DNA from: Cellulosimicrobium cellulans
GTDB taxonomy: Bacteria; Actinomycetota; Actinomycetes; Actinomycetales; Cellulomonadaceae
Direction of reading: 5' to 3'
Length of the DNA stretch: 64,000 bases
Assembly (NCBI RefSeq): GCF_016907755.1
Contig: NZ_JAFBCN010000001.1
Location: forward strand, 4,588,001-4,652,000
Positions 7,473 through 16,021 of the stretch are shown one piece after another. Numbering within the stretch: the first letter of the stretch is position 1; each line of letters begins with the position of its first letter. The position numbers and the translations under genes were made by a program. The notes beneath the pieces were generated by a model, which saw only the letters and a list, made by a program, of their open reading frames with translations, was not told the origin of the DNA and searched no databases.

Positions 7473-9208
7473 CAGAACTCTCCTCCGGGTCGGTCGCCGC
7501 GCAACCGCTCGGCGAGCAGCATCACGGTCGCGGTGAGCAGCGCGAGCACGACGCTCGCCGCGAGCGCCATGCCGTAGTTCTCGGCCCCGGGACGCCCGAT
7601 GAGCCGGAAGATCACGACGGGCAGCGTGGCGCTGTCCGGACGGGCGAGGAACGACGTCGCGCCGAACTCCCCGAGCGAGACGGCGAACGCGAACCCGACC
7701 GCGAGGCCGAGCGACCGTGCGGCGATCGGCCCGTCGACCGTGCGGAACACGCGGCCGGGGGCGGCGCCGAGCGTCGCGGCGGCCTCGCGCAGACGCGGGT
7801 CGATCGCGCGCAGCGTCGGCAGGACCGTCCGCACGACGAGCGGGATCGCAACCACCGCCTGTGCGATCGGCACGAGCAGGCCCGACGTGCGCAGGTCGAC
7901 GTCGAGGCCGAGCGGCCGGTCGAGCGTGAGGAGGAACCCGAAGCCGACGGTCACCGCGGACACCCCCAGCGGCAGCATGAAGACCGAGTCCAGCACGGAG
8001 ATCGCGCGACGGCCCCCGCGCGAGCGCGGGCGCCGGGACACGACGAGCGCCACGAGCCCGCCGATCACCACCGCCAGGACGGTCGCGAGCGCCGCCGTGC
8101 GCAGCGAGTTGCCCGCCGCCTCCCACACCGTGACCGACAGCGCGTTGCGCCCGCCCGTCGTGCCGAGGCTCGCATAGTTGTCGAGCCCCCAGCCGCCACC
8201 CGGGACGCGGAACGAGCGCACGACGAGCGTGCCGAGCGGCAGTCCGACGAGCACGACGACCACGGCCGCGGTGAGCGCCGCGGGCGCGAGGTCGCCGGTC
8301 GGGCGGCCGTCGCGCCACAGCCGCAGCGGGTGCGCCGACGACGCCGACGAGGACAGGTTCAGGGCCCGCTCGCGCCGCGCCCGCGTGCGGTTCGCGACGG
8401 TGAGCGCCGCCGCGACGACGACGAGCTGCACGACCGACAGCACCGCCGCGGTGCGCAGGTCGAGGAACTGGGTGGTCTGGATCCAGATCTCCGTCTCGAT
8501 GGTCCCGTAGCGGATGCCGCCGAGGACGAGGACGACGCCGAAGGCTGTCGCGCAGAAGAGGAAGACGATCGACGCGGCGCTCGCGATCGCGGGAGTCAGC
8601 GCCGGGAGGGTCACGGTACGGAACGCGCGCCACGGCGTCGCGCCGAGCGCCCGCGCCGCCTGCTCGGCGCGCGGGTCGAGGTGCTCCCACAACCCGCCGA
8701 CCGTGCGCACGACGACCGAGTAGTTGAAGAACACGAGCGCGACGACGATCGCCGCGAACGTCTCGTCGAGCCGCAGGAACCCGAGCGGACCGCCCTGCAC
8801 GAGCAGCGACCGGAACGCGACGCCGACGACGACGGTCGGCAGCACGAACGGCACGGTGACGAGCGCGCGCACGACCCTCCGCCCGGGGAACCGGCACCGG
8901 TACAGCACGTACGCGCCGGGCACGCCGAGCAGCACGGAGAACGCCGTGCCGAGCACGGCCTGCCACAGCGTCAGCCCGAGGATGCGCCACGTCCGCGGCT
9001 GGGAGAACACCTCCGCGAACCCGGACAGGTCGAGACCGCCGTCGTCCCCGACGAACCCGCGCGCCACGAGCGTGACGACCGGCCACGCGAAGAACACCCC
9101 GAGGAACAGCAGCGGCACCGCCGCCGCGATCCCCCACAGCACCCCGCGCCCGACGCCGCCCCGCCAGACCGCGCGGCCCCTCACCACGGCTCTACCTCGC
9201 GCAACCAC
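7472..9208 (-). CDS. thiP: Thiamine ABC transporter permease (two fused halves)
   Basis: The 578-residue product has about 12 membrane helices in two homologous halves, as in ThiP and FbpB. Each half carries an EAA-type ATPase-contact loop: RALGATPWRAFRTVTLPAL in the first and AATLGAAPGRVFRTVDGP in the second. It would form the membrane channel for thiamine with ThiB and ThiQ. The start is uncertain. GTG codons at 9208, 9187 and 9184 all lie in a tandem 21-bp repeat, and each repeat supplies a similar CGAGG-then-GTG arrangement. The N-terminal residues ARGRAVVRGRAVW are therefore repeat-derived. The first reliable residues are the hydrophobic segment GIAAAVPLLFLGVFF. Confidence 0.88.
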   Translation of the reverse strand: MVARGRAVVRGRAVWRGGVGRGVLWGIAAAVPLLFLGVFFAWPVVTLVARGFVGDDGGLDLSGFAEVFSQPRTWRILGLTLWQAVLGTAFSVLLGVPGAYVLYRCRFPGRRVVRALVTVPFVLPTVVVGVAFRSLLVQGGPLGFLRLDETFAAIVVALVFFNYSVVVRTVGGLWEHLDPRAEQAARALGATPWRAFRTVTLPALTPAIASAASIVFLFCATAFGVVLVLGGIRYGTIETEIWIQTTQFLDLRTAAVLSVVQLVVVAAALTVANRTRARRERALNLSSSASSAHPLRLWRDGRPTGDLAPAALTAAVVVVLVGLPLGTLVVRSFRVPGGGWGLDNYASLGTTGGRNALSVTVWEAAGNSLRTAALATVLAVVIGGLVALVVSRRPRSRGGRRAISVLDSVFMLPLGVSAVTVGFGFLLTLDRPLGLDVDLRTSGLLVPIAQAVVAIPLVVRTVLPTLRAIDPRLREAAATLGAAPGRVFRTVDGPIAARSLGLAVGFAFAVSLGEFGATSFLARPDSATLPVVIFRLIGRPGAENYGMALAASVVLALLTATVMLLAERLRGDRPGGEF

Positions 9209-9279
9209 GGCTCAACCTCGGCAGACCAGGGCTCTGCCTCGGCCGACCAGGGCTCTCCCTCGCGGAGGAGAACCCTGGT
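9183..9279. repeat. Four tandem 21-bp repeats plus inverted half-copy
   Basis: Units begin at 9183, 9204, 9225 and 9246, each built on ACCASGGCTCWACCTCG followed by a short variable tail. An inverted copy of the core (GAGAACCCTGGTCG) follows at about 9268-9281, so the last unit can fold into a hairpin. The array lies between thiB and thiP and extends into the 5' end of thiP. The same unit occurs in frame within narG (35641-35701) and inverted at 42499-42565. Confidence 0.85.
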
Positions 9280-9296
9280 CGTTCGCGACACGGGGG

Positions 9297-10397
9297 TCAG
9301 TCGACGACCGTCGCCGTCCATGCCTTGATCCACTCGTCACGGTGCGCCGAGATGTCGGCGGGGGCGACCTCGAAGGGCTCGTCGGCGAGCGGGGCGAACT
9401 CGGCCCAGCCGTCGGGGAGCGCGACGGAGTCGTCGGCGGGGTACATGTACATCTGGCCGGGCACGTCGGCCTGGAACGCCTCGCTCACGAGGAAGTCCAC
9501 GAGCTGCTGCGCGCCCTCGGGGTTCTTCGCGTTCGCGAGCACGCCGGCGTACTCGACCTGGCGGAAGCACGTGTCGAGCAGGGCACCGGTCGTGGACGCG
9601 GAGCCGTCCTCGGTGAGCGTGAACGCGGGCGACGTCGAGTACGACAGCACGAGCGGGCGCGGTCCGGCGCCCTCGGAGCCGGAGAAGTCGACGTAGTACG
9701 CGTCCGACCACCCGTCCACGACCTTGACGCCGTTGGCGCGGAGATCGGCCCAGTAGTCCTCCCAGCCGTCCTCGCCGAACGCGCCGACGGTCGCGAGGAG
9801 GAACGCGAGCCCGGGCGACGACGTCGCCGGGTTGGTCACGACCAGGAGGTCCGCGTACTCCGGCTTCGCGAGGTCCTCGAGCGAGACCGGCTCGGGGATG
9901 CCCGCGTCGGCGAACCACGTGTGGTCGACGTTGACGCAGACGTCGCCGAGGTCGACGGGCGTCAGCTCTCCCCCGTCCCCTACCGCGTACCGCGCCGCGG
10001 AGTCGGACAGGCCGTCCGGCGTGTAGGGCGCGAGCACGCCCTCGTCGATCGCGCGCGACGCGAACGTGTTGTCGATCCCGAACACGACGTCGCCCAGCGG
10101 GGAGTCCTTCGTGAGGATCAGCTGGTTGACGAGCGCGCCGCCGTCGCCGGGAGCGACCTGCTCGACGGTGAGCCCGCTCTGCTCCTCGAACGCGGCGAGC
10201 ACCTCGTCGCTCACGGCGAAGGAGTCGTGGGTGACCAGGGTGACCGTGCCCCCGGTGCCCGACGACGCGTCGTCGCCTCCCGAGCCTGACGTCGCGTCGT
10301 CGCCGCCGCACGCGGCGAGGGCGAGGAGGGCGAGGGTCGTCCCCGCGCCGGTGACGAGGGACCGGGCCCGGCGGGTGCGGGCGGTCGTGCGCTGCAT
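9297..10397 (-). CDS. thiB: Thiamine-binding lipoprotein of ABC importer
   Basis: The product is 366 residues. It has a lipoprotein signal peptide with lipobox LAAC near residue 30, a Ser/Gly/Asp-rich linker, then a periplasmic-type binding fold starting TVTLVTHDSFAVSDEVLAAF. The segments DVVFGIDNTFA, VNVDHTWFAD and LVVTNPATSSPGLAFL match ThiB-family proteins. The ATG at 10397 has a GGGAGG site 4 bases upstream. The gene is first in thiBPQ and lies about 100 bases downstream of a TPP riboswitch, which supports thiamine or a phosphorylated form as the ligand. It would be anchored to the outer face of the membrane. Confidence 0.9.
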   Translation of the reverse strand: MQRTTARTRRARSLVTGAGTTLALLALAACGGDDATSGSGGDDASSGTGGTVTLVTHDSFAVSDEVLAAFEEQSGLTVEQVAPGDGGALVNQLILTKDSPLGDVVFGIDNTFASRAIDEGVLAPYTPDGLSDSAARYAVGDGGELTPVDLGDVCVNVDHTWFADAGIPEPVSLEDLAKPEYADLLVVTNPATSSPGLAFLLATVGAFGEDGWEDYWADLRANGVKVVDGWSDAYYVDFSGSEGAGPRPLVLSYSTSPAFTLTEDGSASTTGALLDTCFRQVEYAGVLANAKNPEGAQQLVDFLVSEAFQADVPGQMYMYPADDSVALPDGWAEFAPLADEPFEVAPADISAHRDEWIKAWTATVVD

Positions 10398-10494
10398 GTG
10401 TCCTCCCAGGACGTTCAGGAGGGGTCCACCGGCCCGTGCGGCCCGTGCTCGGGCGAGCGCGGGAGACCGCACGAGCAGGTGATCGAGATTCCCG

Positions 10495-10580
10495 ACTTCC
10501 TCCACCGGTGCTAACCGGATCAGGTTCGAGGGTCTGCGGTGGTCCGCACTCTCAGCTCCTCCAGGAGCTCCCCTGTCGTT
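10495..10580 (-). promoter_or_regulatory. TPP (THI-box) riboswitch
   Basis: Read on the minus strand, the region contains the conserved TPP aptamer blocks in order: GGGGAGC, CTGAGAG, ACCCTCGAACCTGATC and GGTTAGCACCGG, with pairing flanks for the P2-P5 stems. It sits in the leader of the thiBPQ operon. TPP binding is expected to reduce expression, probably by hiding the thiB ribosome-binding site or by early termination. No obvious poly-U terminator is seen, which favours translational control. The rest of the 365-base gap (about 10590-10745) holds GC-rich sequence and the promoter area of the divergent ABC genes. Confidence 0.93.
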
Positions 10581-10762
10581 CAGGTCGAGCCTACACCGGG
10601 CCGCCCCTGGGGGATTCCCCCTGAGAGAACCCTGAGAGCGGCTCCGCGGCATCCAGGGAAGGGTCCGGGCGGGTCCCCGATGCCCGGGGGCGTGCCCCCG
10701 CGGGAGGGTCGTGGCGACCGGACCGGGACACCCGGCCGACGACGCAGGAGGAGGAAGGACCG

Positions 10763-11653
10763 ATGAGCAGCAGACCTGGGACGGCGGGTGCGACGACGAC
10801 CGTCGCCGCGTCCGCCGAGGACGCCGAGAACGCCGCGGCAGCCTCAGGACCCGCCGGGACCACGCCGGAGCGTCCCGTGATCGCCACGGCGCGGGGCCTC
10901 GTGAAGACCTACGGGCGCGGCGAGGCCGCGGTCCGCGCCCTGGACGACGTCGACGTCGACCTCGAGCGGGGACGTCTGACCGCGATCATGGGCCCGTCCG
11001 GGTCGGGCAAGTCGACCCTCATGCACTGCCTCGCCGGGCTGGACTCCCCCACGGCGGGGACCGTCGTCGTGGACGGCGAGACGGTCTCGGCGATGAGCGA
11101 GCGGCGCCTGACGCGGCTGCGGCGCACGCGCATCGGGTTCGTCTTCCAGTCGTTCAACCTCGTGCCGACGCTCACGGCGGAGGAGAACATCGTGCTCCCG
11201 CTCGCCGTCGCGCGCCGGCCCGTGGACCGGGAGTGGTTCGACCGCGTGGTCGACGCCGTCGGCCTGCGCCCGCGGCTCGGGCACCGCCCGGCGGAGCTCT
11301 CGGGCGGGCAGCAGCAGCGCGTCGCGTGCGCGCGGGCGCTCGTGTCCCGGCCGGCGGTCGTGTTCGCGGACGAGCCGACGGGCAACCTCGACTCGCGCGC
11401 CGCCGCCGAGGTGCTGGGCTTCCTGCGCGCCTCGGTGGACGACCTCGGCCAGTCCGTCGCCATGGTCACGCACGACCCGACGGCGGCGTCGTACGCGCAC
11501 CGCGTGCTGTTCCTCGCGGACGGGCGCCTCGTGACCGAGCTGCGCGACCCGACGCCGCAGGCCGTCCTCGACACGCTCGGCGCCCTCACGCCGGCGGCGC
11601 CGACGGGCGCGCACGCCGCCCCGGCCGCGTCCGAACCGGCGGCCGTCCGATGA
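10763..11653 (+). CDS. ABC transporter ATP-binding protein (MacB/LolD family)
   Basis: The product is 296 residues. A disordered N-terminal tail of about 40 residues precedes an ABC ATPase: Walker A GPSGSGKST, Q-loop FVFQSFNLVPTLTAEEN, signature LSGGQQQRVACARAL and Walker B VVFADEPTGNLD. The signatures FNLVPTLTAEEN and DEPTGNLD are typical of the MacB/LolD/FtsE group, which powers mechanotransmission permeases and not substrate channels. The ATG is preceded by a strong AGGAGGA site. An ATGA overlap couples it to the FtsX-type permease downstream. The substrate is unknown; lipids, lipoproteins or antimicrobial peptides are common for this class. Confidence 0.9.
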   Translation: MSSRPGTAGATTTVAASAEDAENAAAASGPAGTTPERPVIATARGLVKTYGRGEAAVRALDDVDVDLERGRLTAIMGPSGSGKSTLMHCLAGLDSPTAGTVVVDGETVSAMSERRLTRLRRTRIGFVFQSFNLVPTLTAEENIVLPLAVARRPVDREWFDRVVDAVGLRPRLGHRPAELSGGQQQRVACARALVSRPAVVFADEPTGNLDSRAAAEVLGFLRASVDDLGQSVAMVTHDPTAASYAHRVLFLADGRLVTELRDPTPQAVLDTLGALTPAAPTGAHAAPAASEPAAVR

Positions 11654-14184
11654 TGGGCCGGATCGCGCTGCGCGGCGTGCGCGCGCACGGCGCGCAGCTC
11701 GTGCTGTCCGTGCTCGCGGTGACGATCGGCGTCGCGTTCGTCACGGGCACGTTCGCGCTGCGCGCGATGCTCGCGTCGACGTTCGACGGCATCGTCGCGT
11801 CGTCGATCCAGGCCGACGCGTACGTGCGCGGCGCGTCCGCCGCCGGGTCCGCGCTCGAGGACCCGGCGCAGCTCGGCGGCTCCCGGAGCCTCGTCCCGGC
11901 CGACCTGGCCGGCACGCTCGACGAGCGGGACGACGTCGACCTCGCGCTCGCGGAGGTGAGCGGCCCCGCCGTCCTCGTGGGCGCCGACGGCACCGCCGTG
12001 CTCAGCACGCAGGCGCCGAGCATGGCGATCGGGTACGACCCGCGCGACCCCGGGCCGCGCGTGGTCGACGGCCGGGCGCCGGAGGACGGCGGCGAGGTCG
12101 CGCTCGAGTCCGCGACGCTCGAGGCGTCCGGGCTCGCCGTGGGCGACACGACCGACGTCGTGCTCGGCGACGCGGTGCACCCCGTGCGCGTGGTCGGCGA
12201 GCTCTCGCTGTCCGCGCCCATGGCGGGTGCGACGATCGTCCTGCTCGACGCGGCGACCGCCGCCGCGACCTACGCGCCGGACGGCATGGTGCCGTCGATC
12301 GCCCTGTACGCCGCCGACGGCGTCTCGCCCGAGGCGCTGCGCGACGCCGTCGCGACGGCGCTCCCCGACGGCGCCGAGGGCGTGACGGGTGCCGACCTGC
12401 GCGACGAGACGAGCAGCGCCATCGCCGACCAGCTCGGCTTCGTCTCGACGTTCCTGCTCGTGTTCGCCGCGCTCGCGCTGTTCGTCGGCACGTTCATCAT
12501 CACCAACACGTTCGCGATGCACGTGCGCCGCCGCACGCGCGAGCTCGCGCTCCTGCGCGCCGTCGGGACGTCGCCCGCCCAGGTGTTCGCCTCGGTGCTG
12601 GGGCAGGCTGCGGTCGTCGGGGTCGTCGGCGCGGTGCTGGGCGTCGCGGCCGGGTTCGGGCTCGCCGAGCTCGCGCGGGCCGGGCTCGGCGCGGTGGGCA
12701 TGGAGCTCGCCGGGTCGCTGCCCGTGACGACCGTCGGGATCGTGGTCCCGCTCGTCGTCGGGGTCGTGGTGTCCGTCGTCGCGGCGGCCCTGCCCGCGCG
12801 GCACGCGGCGCTCGTCCGGCCCGTGGAGGCGATGCGGGCCGACGTCGTGCGGCCCGCCGGTCCGGGCGTCGCCCGGGTGGTCGCGGGGACGCTGACCCTG
12901 CTCGCCGGCACCGGGCTCGTGGTGGGCGCCGCGGCGGTCGGGAGCGGCGGGGCACCGCTCCTCGGCCTCGGCGCGGTCGGGGTGATCGCGGGCGTGCTGC
13001 TGCTCTCCCCGCTCGCGGTCGGCCCCGTGCTCGGGGTCCTCGCCGCGCCGTTCGTCGCGCTGGTCCGGCCGCTCGGCGGGCTCGCGCGCGGCAACGTGAC
13101 GCGCCAGCCGCGCCGCACGGCCGCGACCGCCGGGGCGCTCGTCGTGGGGATGGCGCTCGTGTCGACGACGTCCGTCCTCGCGCTCTCGGCGCGCGAGTCC
13201 GTGACCGGCATCGTCGACGAGGAGACGGCCGCCGACCTCGTCGTCCGGTCCGCGACCCCATACCTGCCCGAGGGCGTCGCGGCCGACGTCCTCGCGGTGC
13301 CCGGCGTCGCGTCCGCCGACCTCACGACGTACGGCCAGGTGGTCGTCGACGACGAGCCGCAGCTCGTCGTCGGGTTCCCCGCGGAGGGCTTCGGCCGCTC
13401 CGTCCGCACGACGGCGGTCGAGGGCGACCTCGACGCGTACGCCCGCGGGGAGGCCGCCGTGATGGAGGACGCGCTCGACGAGCACGGCTGGGCCCTCGGC
13501 GACGTCGTGACGATCGCCGACCCCACCCGGCCGGACCTCCCGGCGCACGACGTCCGCATCGGCGCGGTGATCGACTCCCACGCGTTCTCCGTCGACATGC
13601 TCCTGCCGCCGGACGTCGCCGCCGCGGTGGGCGCGACGACCCCCGAGATGCTGTTCCTCGACGTCGAGCCCGGTGCCGACGTCGCGGCCGTCCGCGACGG
13701 GGTGACGGACGCCGTCGCGCCGTACGTCGTGGCGAGCGTGCTCGACGACGACGAGTTCGCCGGCGAGGTCGCGTCCCAGGTCGAGTCGATCCTCGCGATC
13801 GTCTACGCCTTGCTCGGCCTGTCCGTGCTCGTCGCGGTGCTCGGGATCGTCAACACGCTAGCCCTGTCCGTCGTCGAGCGGACACGCGAGATCGGGCTCC
13901 TGCGCGCCGTCGGGCTGGGACGCGCCCAGCTCGCCACGACGATCGTCATCGAGTCCGTGCTGGTCGCGGTCTTCGGGACGGCCGTCGGGCTGGTCGTGGG
14001 TACGGGCCTCGCCGCCGCGCTGCCCTCGGTGCTCGCGGACGAGGGCTTCACGACCCTCGCCGTGCCGTGGGCGCAGCTCGGGGCGATGCTCGCGCTCGCC
14101 GCCGTCGTCGGGGTCGTGGCGGCGGTCTGGCCCGCGACGCGCGCGGCCCGGCTGCCCGTGCTCGACGCGGTGAGCCAGGAGTAG
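11650..14184 (+). CDS. FtsX-type ABC transporter permease
   Basis: The 844-residue product has two FtsX repeats. The first helix (about residues 17-40) is followed by an extracytoplasmic MacB_PCD-like region. Three helices follow at about 260-390, with the FtsX signature RRRTRELALLRAVGTS. A second block has an extracytoplasmic domain at about 500-700 and terminal helices with ERTREIGLLRAVGLGR. This is the usual eight-plus-two helix layout of large actinobacterial FtsX permeases. It pairs with the ATPase before it (ATGA overlap). The complex likely extrudes a lipophilic or peptide substrate, or remodels the envelope. No associated kinase or regulator is adjacent. Confidence 0.9.
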   Translation: MMGRIALRGVRAHGAQLVLSVLAVTIGVAFVTGTFALRAMLASTFDGIVASSIQADAYVRGASAAGSALEDPAQLGGSRSLVPADLAGTLDERDDVDLALAEVSGPAVLVGADGTAVLSTQAPSMAIGYDPRDPGPRVVDGRAPEDGGEVALESATLEASGLAVGDTTDVVLGDAVHPVRVVGELSLSAPMAGATIVLLDAATAAATYAPDGMVPSIALYAADGVSPEALRDAVATALPDGAEGVTGADLRDETSSAIADQLGFVSTFLLVFAALALFVGTFIITNTFAMHVRRRTRELALLRAVGTSPAQVFASVLGQAAVVGVVGAVLGVAAGFGLAELARAGLGAVGMELAGSLPVTTVGIVVPLVVGVVVSVVAAALPARHAALVRPVEAMRADVVRPAGPGVARVVAGTLTLLAGTGLVVGAAAVGSGGAPLLGLGAVGVIAGVLLLSPLAVGPVLGVLAAPFVALVRPLGGLARGNVTRQPRRTAATAGALVVGMALVSTTSVLALSARESVTGIVDEETAADLVVRSATPYLPEGVAADVLAVPGVASADLTTYGQVVVDDEPQLVVGFPAEGFGRSVRTTAVEGDLDAYARGEAAVMEDALDEHGWALGDVVTIADPTRPDLPAHDVRIGAVIDSHAFSVDMLLPPDVAAAVGATTPEMLFLDVEPGADVAAVRDGVTDAVAPYVVASVLDDDEFAGEVASQVESILAIVYALLGLSVLVAVLGIVNTLALSVVERTREIGLLRAVGLGRAQLATTIVIESVLVAVFGTAVGLVVGTGLAAALPSVLADEGFTTLAVPWAQLGAMLALAAVVGVVAAVWPATRAARLPVLDAVSQE

Positions 14185-14211
14185 CCCGGAGTGACGACGC
14201 GAAGTCGGTGA

Positions 14212-14269
14212 CGAGAGGCGAGAAGTGGCCCTCCACGGTGGCGTCCGGAGGGCCACTTCTCGCCTCTCG
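14212..14269. terminator. Perfect 23-bp inverted repeat after the FtsX permease
   Basis: Arms at 14212-14234 and 14247-14269 are perfectly complementary over 23 bases, with a 12-base loop. The element starts 28 bases after the permease stop and would form a very stable hairpin without a U tract. It could terminate the ABC operon before the next plus-strand gene. Its arm length resembles the other long palindromes in this window, so it may be one of that set. Confidence 0.7.
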
Positions 14270-14384
14270 CGACGTCGGGCCGTGGGTCGCGTGCGCGCGC
14301 CGGGCGACGCGGGCGCCGACGGTTCGCACTACGGTGGGAGCACGCCCGCGCCGACCGGCGCTCCCCGACTCACGGAGGACCCTC

Positions 14385-14663
14385 GTGGCCGACACGACCG
14401 AGACCGAGCAGACCCTGGCCGTGAAGGTCGGGACCGTCGCCCTCACCTTCGCCGCGGGCTGGGCCGCGCAGAAGCTGGTCACGTTCATCTGGGCCAAGGT
14501 CACCGGTCACGACGCCCCGAAGGACCTCGACGACGAGGAGGTCGGCATCGTCTCCGCCGTCACCTTCGCGGCCGTCGCCGCAGGCGTCGGCGTCCTCGCG
14601 CGCCGGTTCGCCGGCAAGGAGGCCAAGCGCGTCGTCGCCCGCCTCGCGTCGCGCGCGTCGTAG
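14385..14663 (+). CDS. DUF4235 family small membrane protein
   Basis: The product is 92 residues from a GTG start with a CGGAGG site 6-7 bases upstream. It has an N-terminal hydrophobic helix ending WAAQKLVTFIWAKVTG, the motif GHDAPKDLDDEEV, then a second helix (AVTFAAVAAGVGVLARRFA) and a basic tail. This is the classic DUF4235 pattern, function unknown. It is a paralogue of the protein at 5827-6150. The gene stands alone between two palindromic elements. Confidence 0.82.
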   Translation: MADTTETEQTLAVKVGTVALTFAAGWAAQKLVTFIWAKVTGHDAPKDLDDEEVGIVSAVTFAAVAAGVGVLARRFAGKEAKRVVARLASRAS

Positions 14664-14672
14664 GCCCACCGC

Positions 14673-14730
14673 CCGAACCCGGGGTCGTTCCTCGCGATCG
14701 TCACGACGTGGGGAGGGACCCCGGGTTCGG
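14673..14730. repeat. Palindromic element, GAACCCGGGGTC type, copy 1
   Basis: Outer arms 14673-14686 and 14717-14730 are perfectly complementary over 14 bases; the inner parts pair imperfectly. It lies between two convergent genes, 10 bases after one stop and 31 bases from the other, so it can act as a bidirectional terminator. The same outer arm recurs at 46768-46827, again between convergent genes. Confidence 0.8.
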
Positions 14731-14760
14731 CGCACCCGACGGCGGGCGTCCGCGCCGCCG

Positions 14761-15936
14761 TCAGCGCACCGGGGCCGCGGGCTCGGGAGGGGTCCAGCCC
14801 ATCGCGGCCTGCGAGCCGCGCGCGATCGCGGAGGCCGGGGTCAGGCCCATGAGCCTGTTCCGCACCGTCTGCCGCCACCCGCCGCCCAGGTGCGAGCCGA
14901 AGCGACCCGTCGCGACCGAGGCGCGAGCCAGCCCCCGGCACCGGGGCCGACGCGCGGCGTCGTACCCCGCGAGCGCCGGGGCGAGCCGGCCACCTGCCGC
15001 GACGGGCGACCCGACCAGCAGCCCGACGCACAGCCCGTCCTCCAGCGCCGTCGCCGCACCCTGCCCCATCGTCGGGAGCGTGCCGTGCGCGGCGTCGCCG
15101 ACCATGACGACACGGCCCGTCGCGTAGCGCGGGAGGCCGCCGGGCAGGTGGTGCACGTCGTGGCGCAGGACGGCGTCCGGCGCGGTCGCGTCGAGGACCT
15201 CCTGCACGGGCGGCGCCCACCCGGCGAACCGCCGACGCGCCGCGCCGAGCTCGTCGTCGAGCCGCGTGCGCTCGGGCATCGCGACGTAGCCGTACCAGTA
15301 GGTCTCGTCGGAGGTCGTGCGCAGCAGGCCGAACTCCGCGTTCGCCCCCCAGTACTGCGTGAGCGCCTCGGCGCCCCAGGCGCCGGGCGTGATCGCGCGC
15401 CAGCTCGAGTAGCCGCTGTACACCGGCACGTTCGCGGGGAACAGGGCCGCGCGGACGGCGCTGCGCATCCCGTCCGCGGCGACCACGAGGTCCGCCTCGC
15501 GGCCGGCGACGACGGCCGGCGCGCCCTCGGCGTCCCCGGGCTCGAGGGTCGTGACCGGGGTCCCCGTGACGACCTCGACGCCCAGGTCGACCGACCGGCG
15601 GTGCAGCGCCTCGTGGAGCCGACGCCGGTGGACGCCGATCAGCCCGACGGACGCGCGCACCTGGGGAGTGTCCGGCAGCGTGAGGATCGGGTCGCCGTGG
15701 AGGTCCCACGTCCCGCCCGCCCAGGTCGCGTACCCGAGCCGGGCGACGTCGTCGTCGTCGAACCCGAGCCCGCGGAACGCCGCGACCGCGTTCCGCGACA
15801 TCGCGAAGCCCGCACCGACCTCGCCGAGCGCGGGCGAACGCTCGAGGACGGTGACGCCCCATCCCGTCCGGGCGAGCGAGATCGCGGACGCGAGGCCGGC
15901 GACGCCGGCCCCGACGACGATCGCGGAAGGGGTCAT
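14761..15936 (-). CDS. FAD-dependent monooxygenase (PHBH/UbiH-like)
   Basis: The product is 391 residues. The N-terminal Rossmann motif AIVVGAGVAGLASA binds the FAD ADP moiety. The second FAD motif GRVVMVGDAAHGTLPTMGQGA lies near residue 280, and a DG-type motif (VVAADGMRSAVR) lies near 155. These identify a class A flavin monooxygenase of the salicylate/3-hydroxybenzoate hydroxylase type. The substrate cannot be read from sequence. It is divergent from a TetR regulator with 85 bases between the starts, which contain two short inverted repeats. Repression by that TetR protein is therefore likely. Confidence 0.9.
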   Translation of the reverse strand: MTPSAIVVGAGVAGLASAISLARTGWGVTVLERSPALGEVGAGFAMSRNAVAAFRGLGFDDDDVARLGYATWAGGTWDLHGDPILTLPDTPQVRASVGLIGVHRRRLHEALHRRSVDLGVEVVTGTPVTTLEPGDAEGAPAVVAGREADLVVAADGMRSAVRAALFPANVPVYSGYSSWRAITPGAWGAEALTQYWGANAEFGLLRTTSDETYWYGYVAMPERTRLDDELGAARRRFAGWAPPVQEVLDATAPDAVLRHDVHHLPGGLPRYATGRVVMVGDAAHGTLPTMGQGAATALEDGLCVGLLVGSPVAAGGRLAPALAGYDAARRPRCRGLARASVATGRFGSHLGGGWRQTVRNRLMGLTPASAIARGSQAAMGWTPPEPAAPVR

Positions 15937-15976
15937 GGTGGCGCTCCCAGGTCGACAGGTGGTCCGCTCGTCGGGA

Positions 15977-16018
15977 TACCACTACGGGCGCTGTGGTACT
16001 GATGTTGCCATACTGGCA
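15977..16018. promoter_or_regulatory. Candidate TetR operators between monooxygenase and tetR
   Basis: Two inverted repeats lie in the 85-base divergent spacer. One is TACCAC-N10-GTGGTA at 15977-15998. The other is TGCCA-TAC-TGGCA at 16006-16018, directly before the tetR ATG. Such sites are typical of auto-repressing TetR regulators that also control a divergent oxygenase. The assignment is by position and symmetry only. Confidence 0.55.
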
Positions 16019-16021
16019 GCC

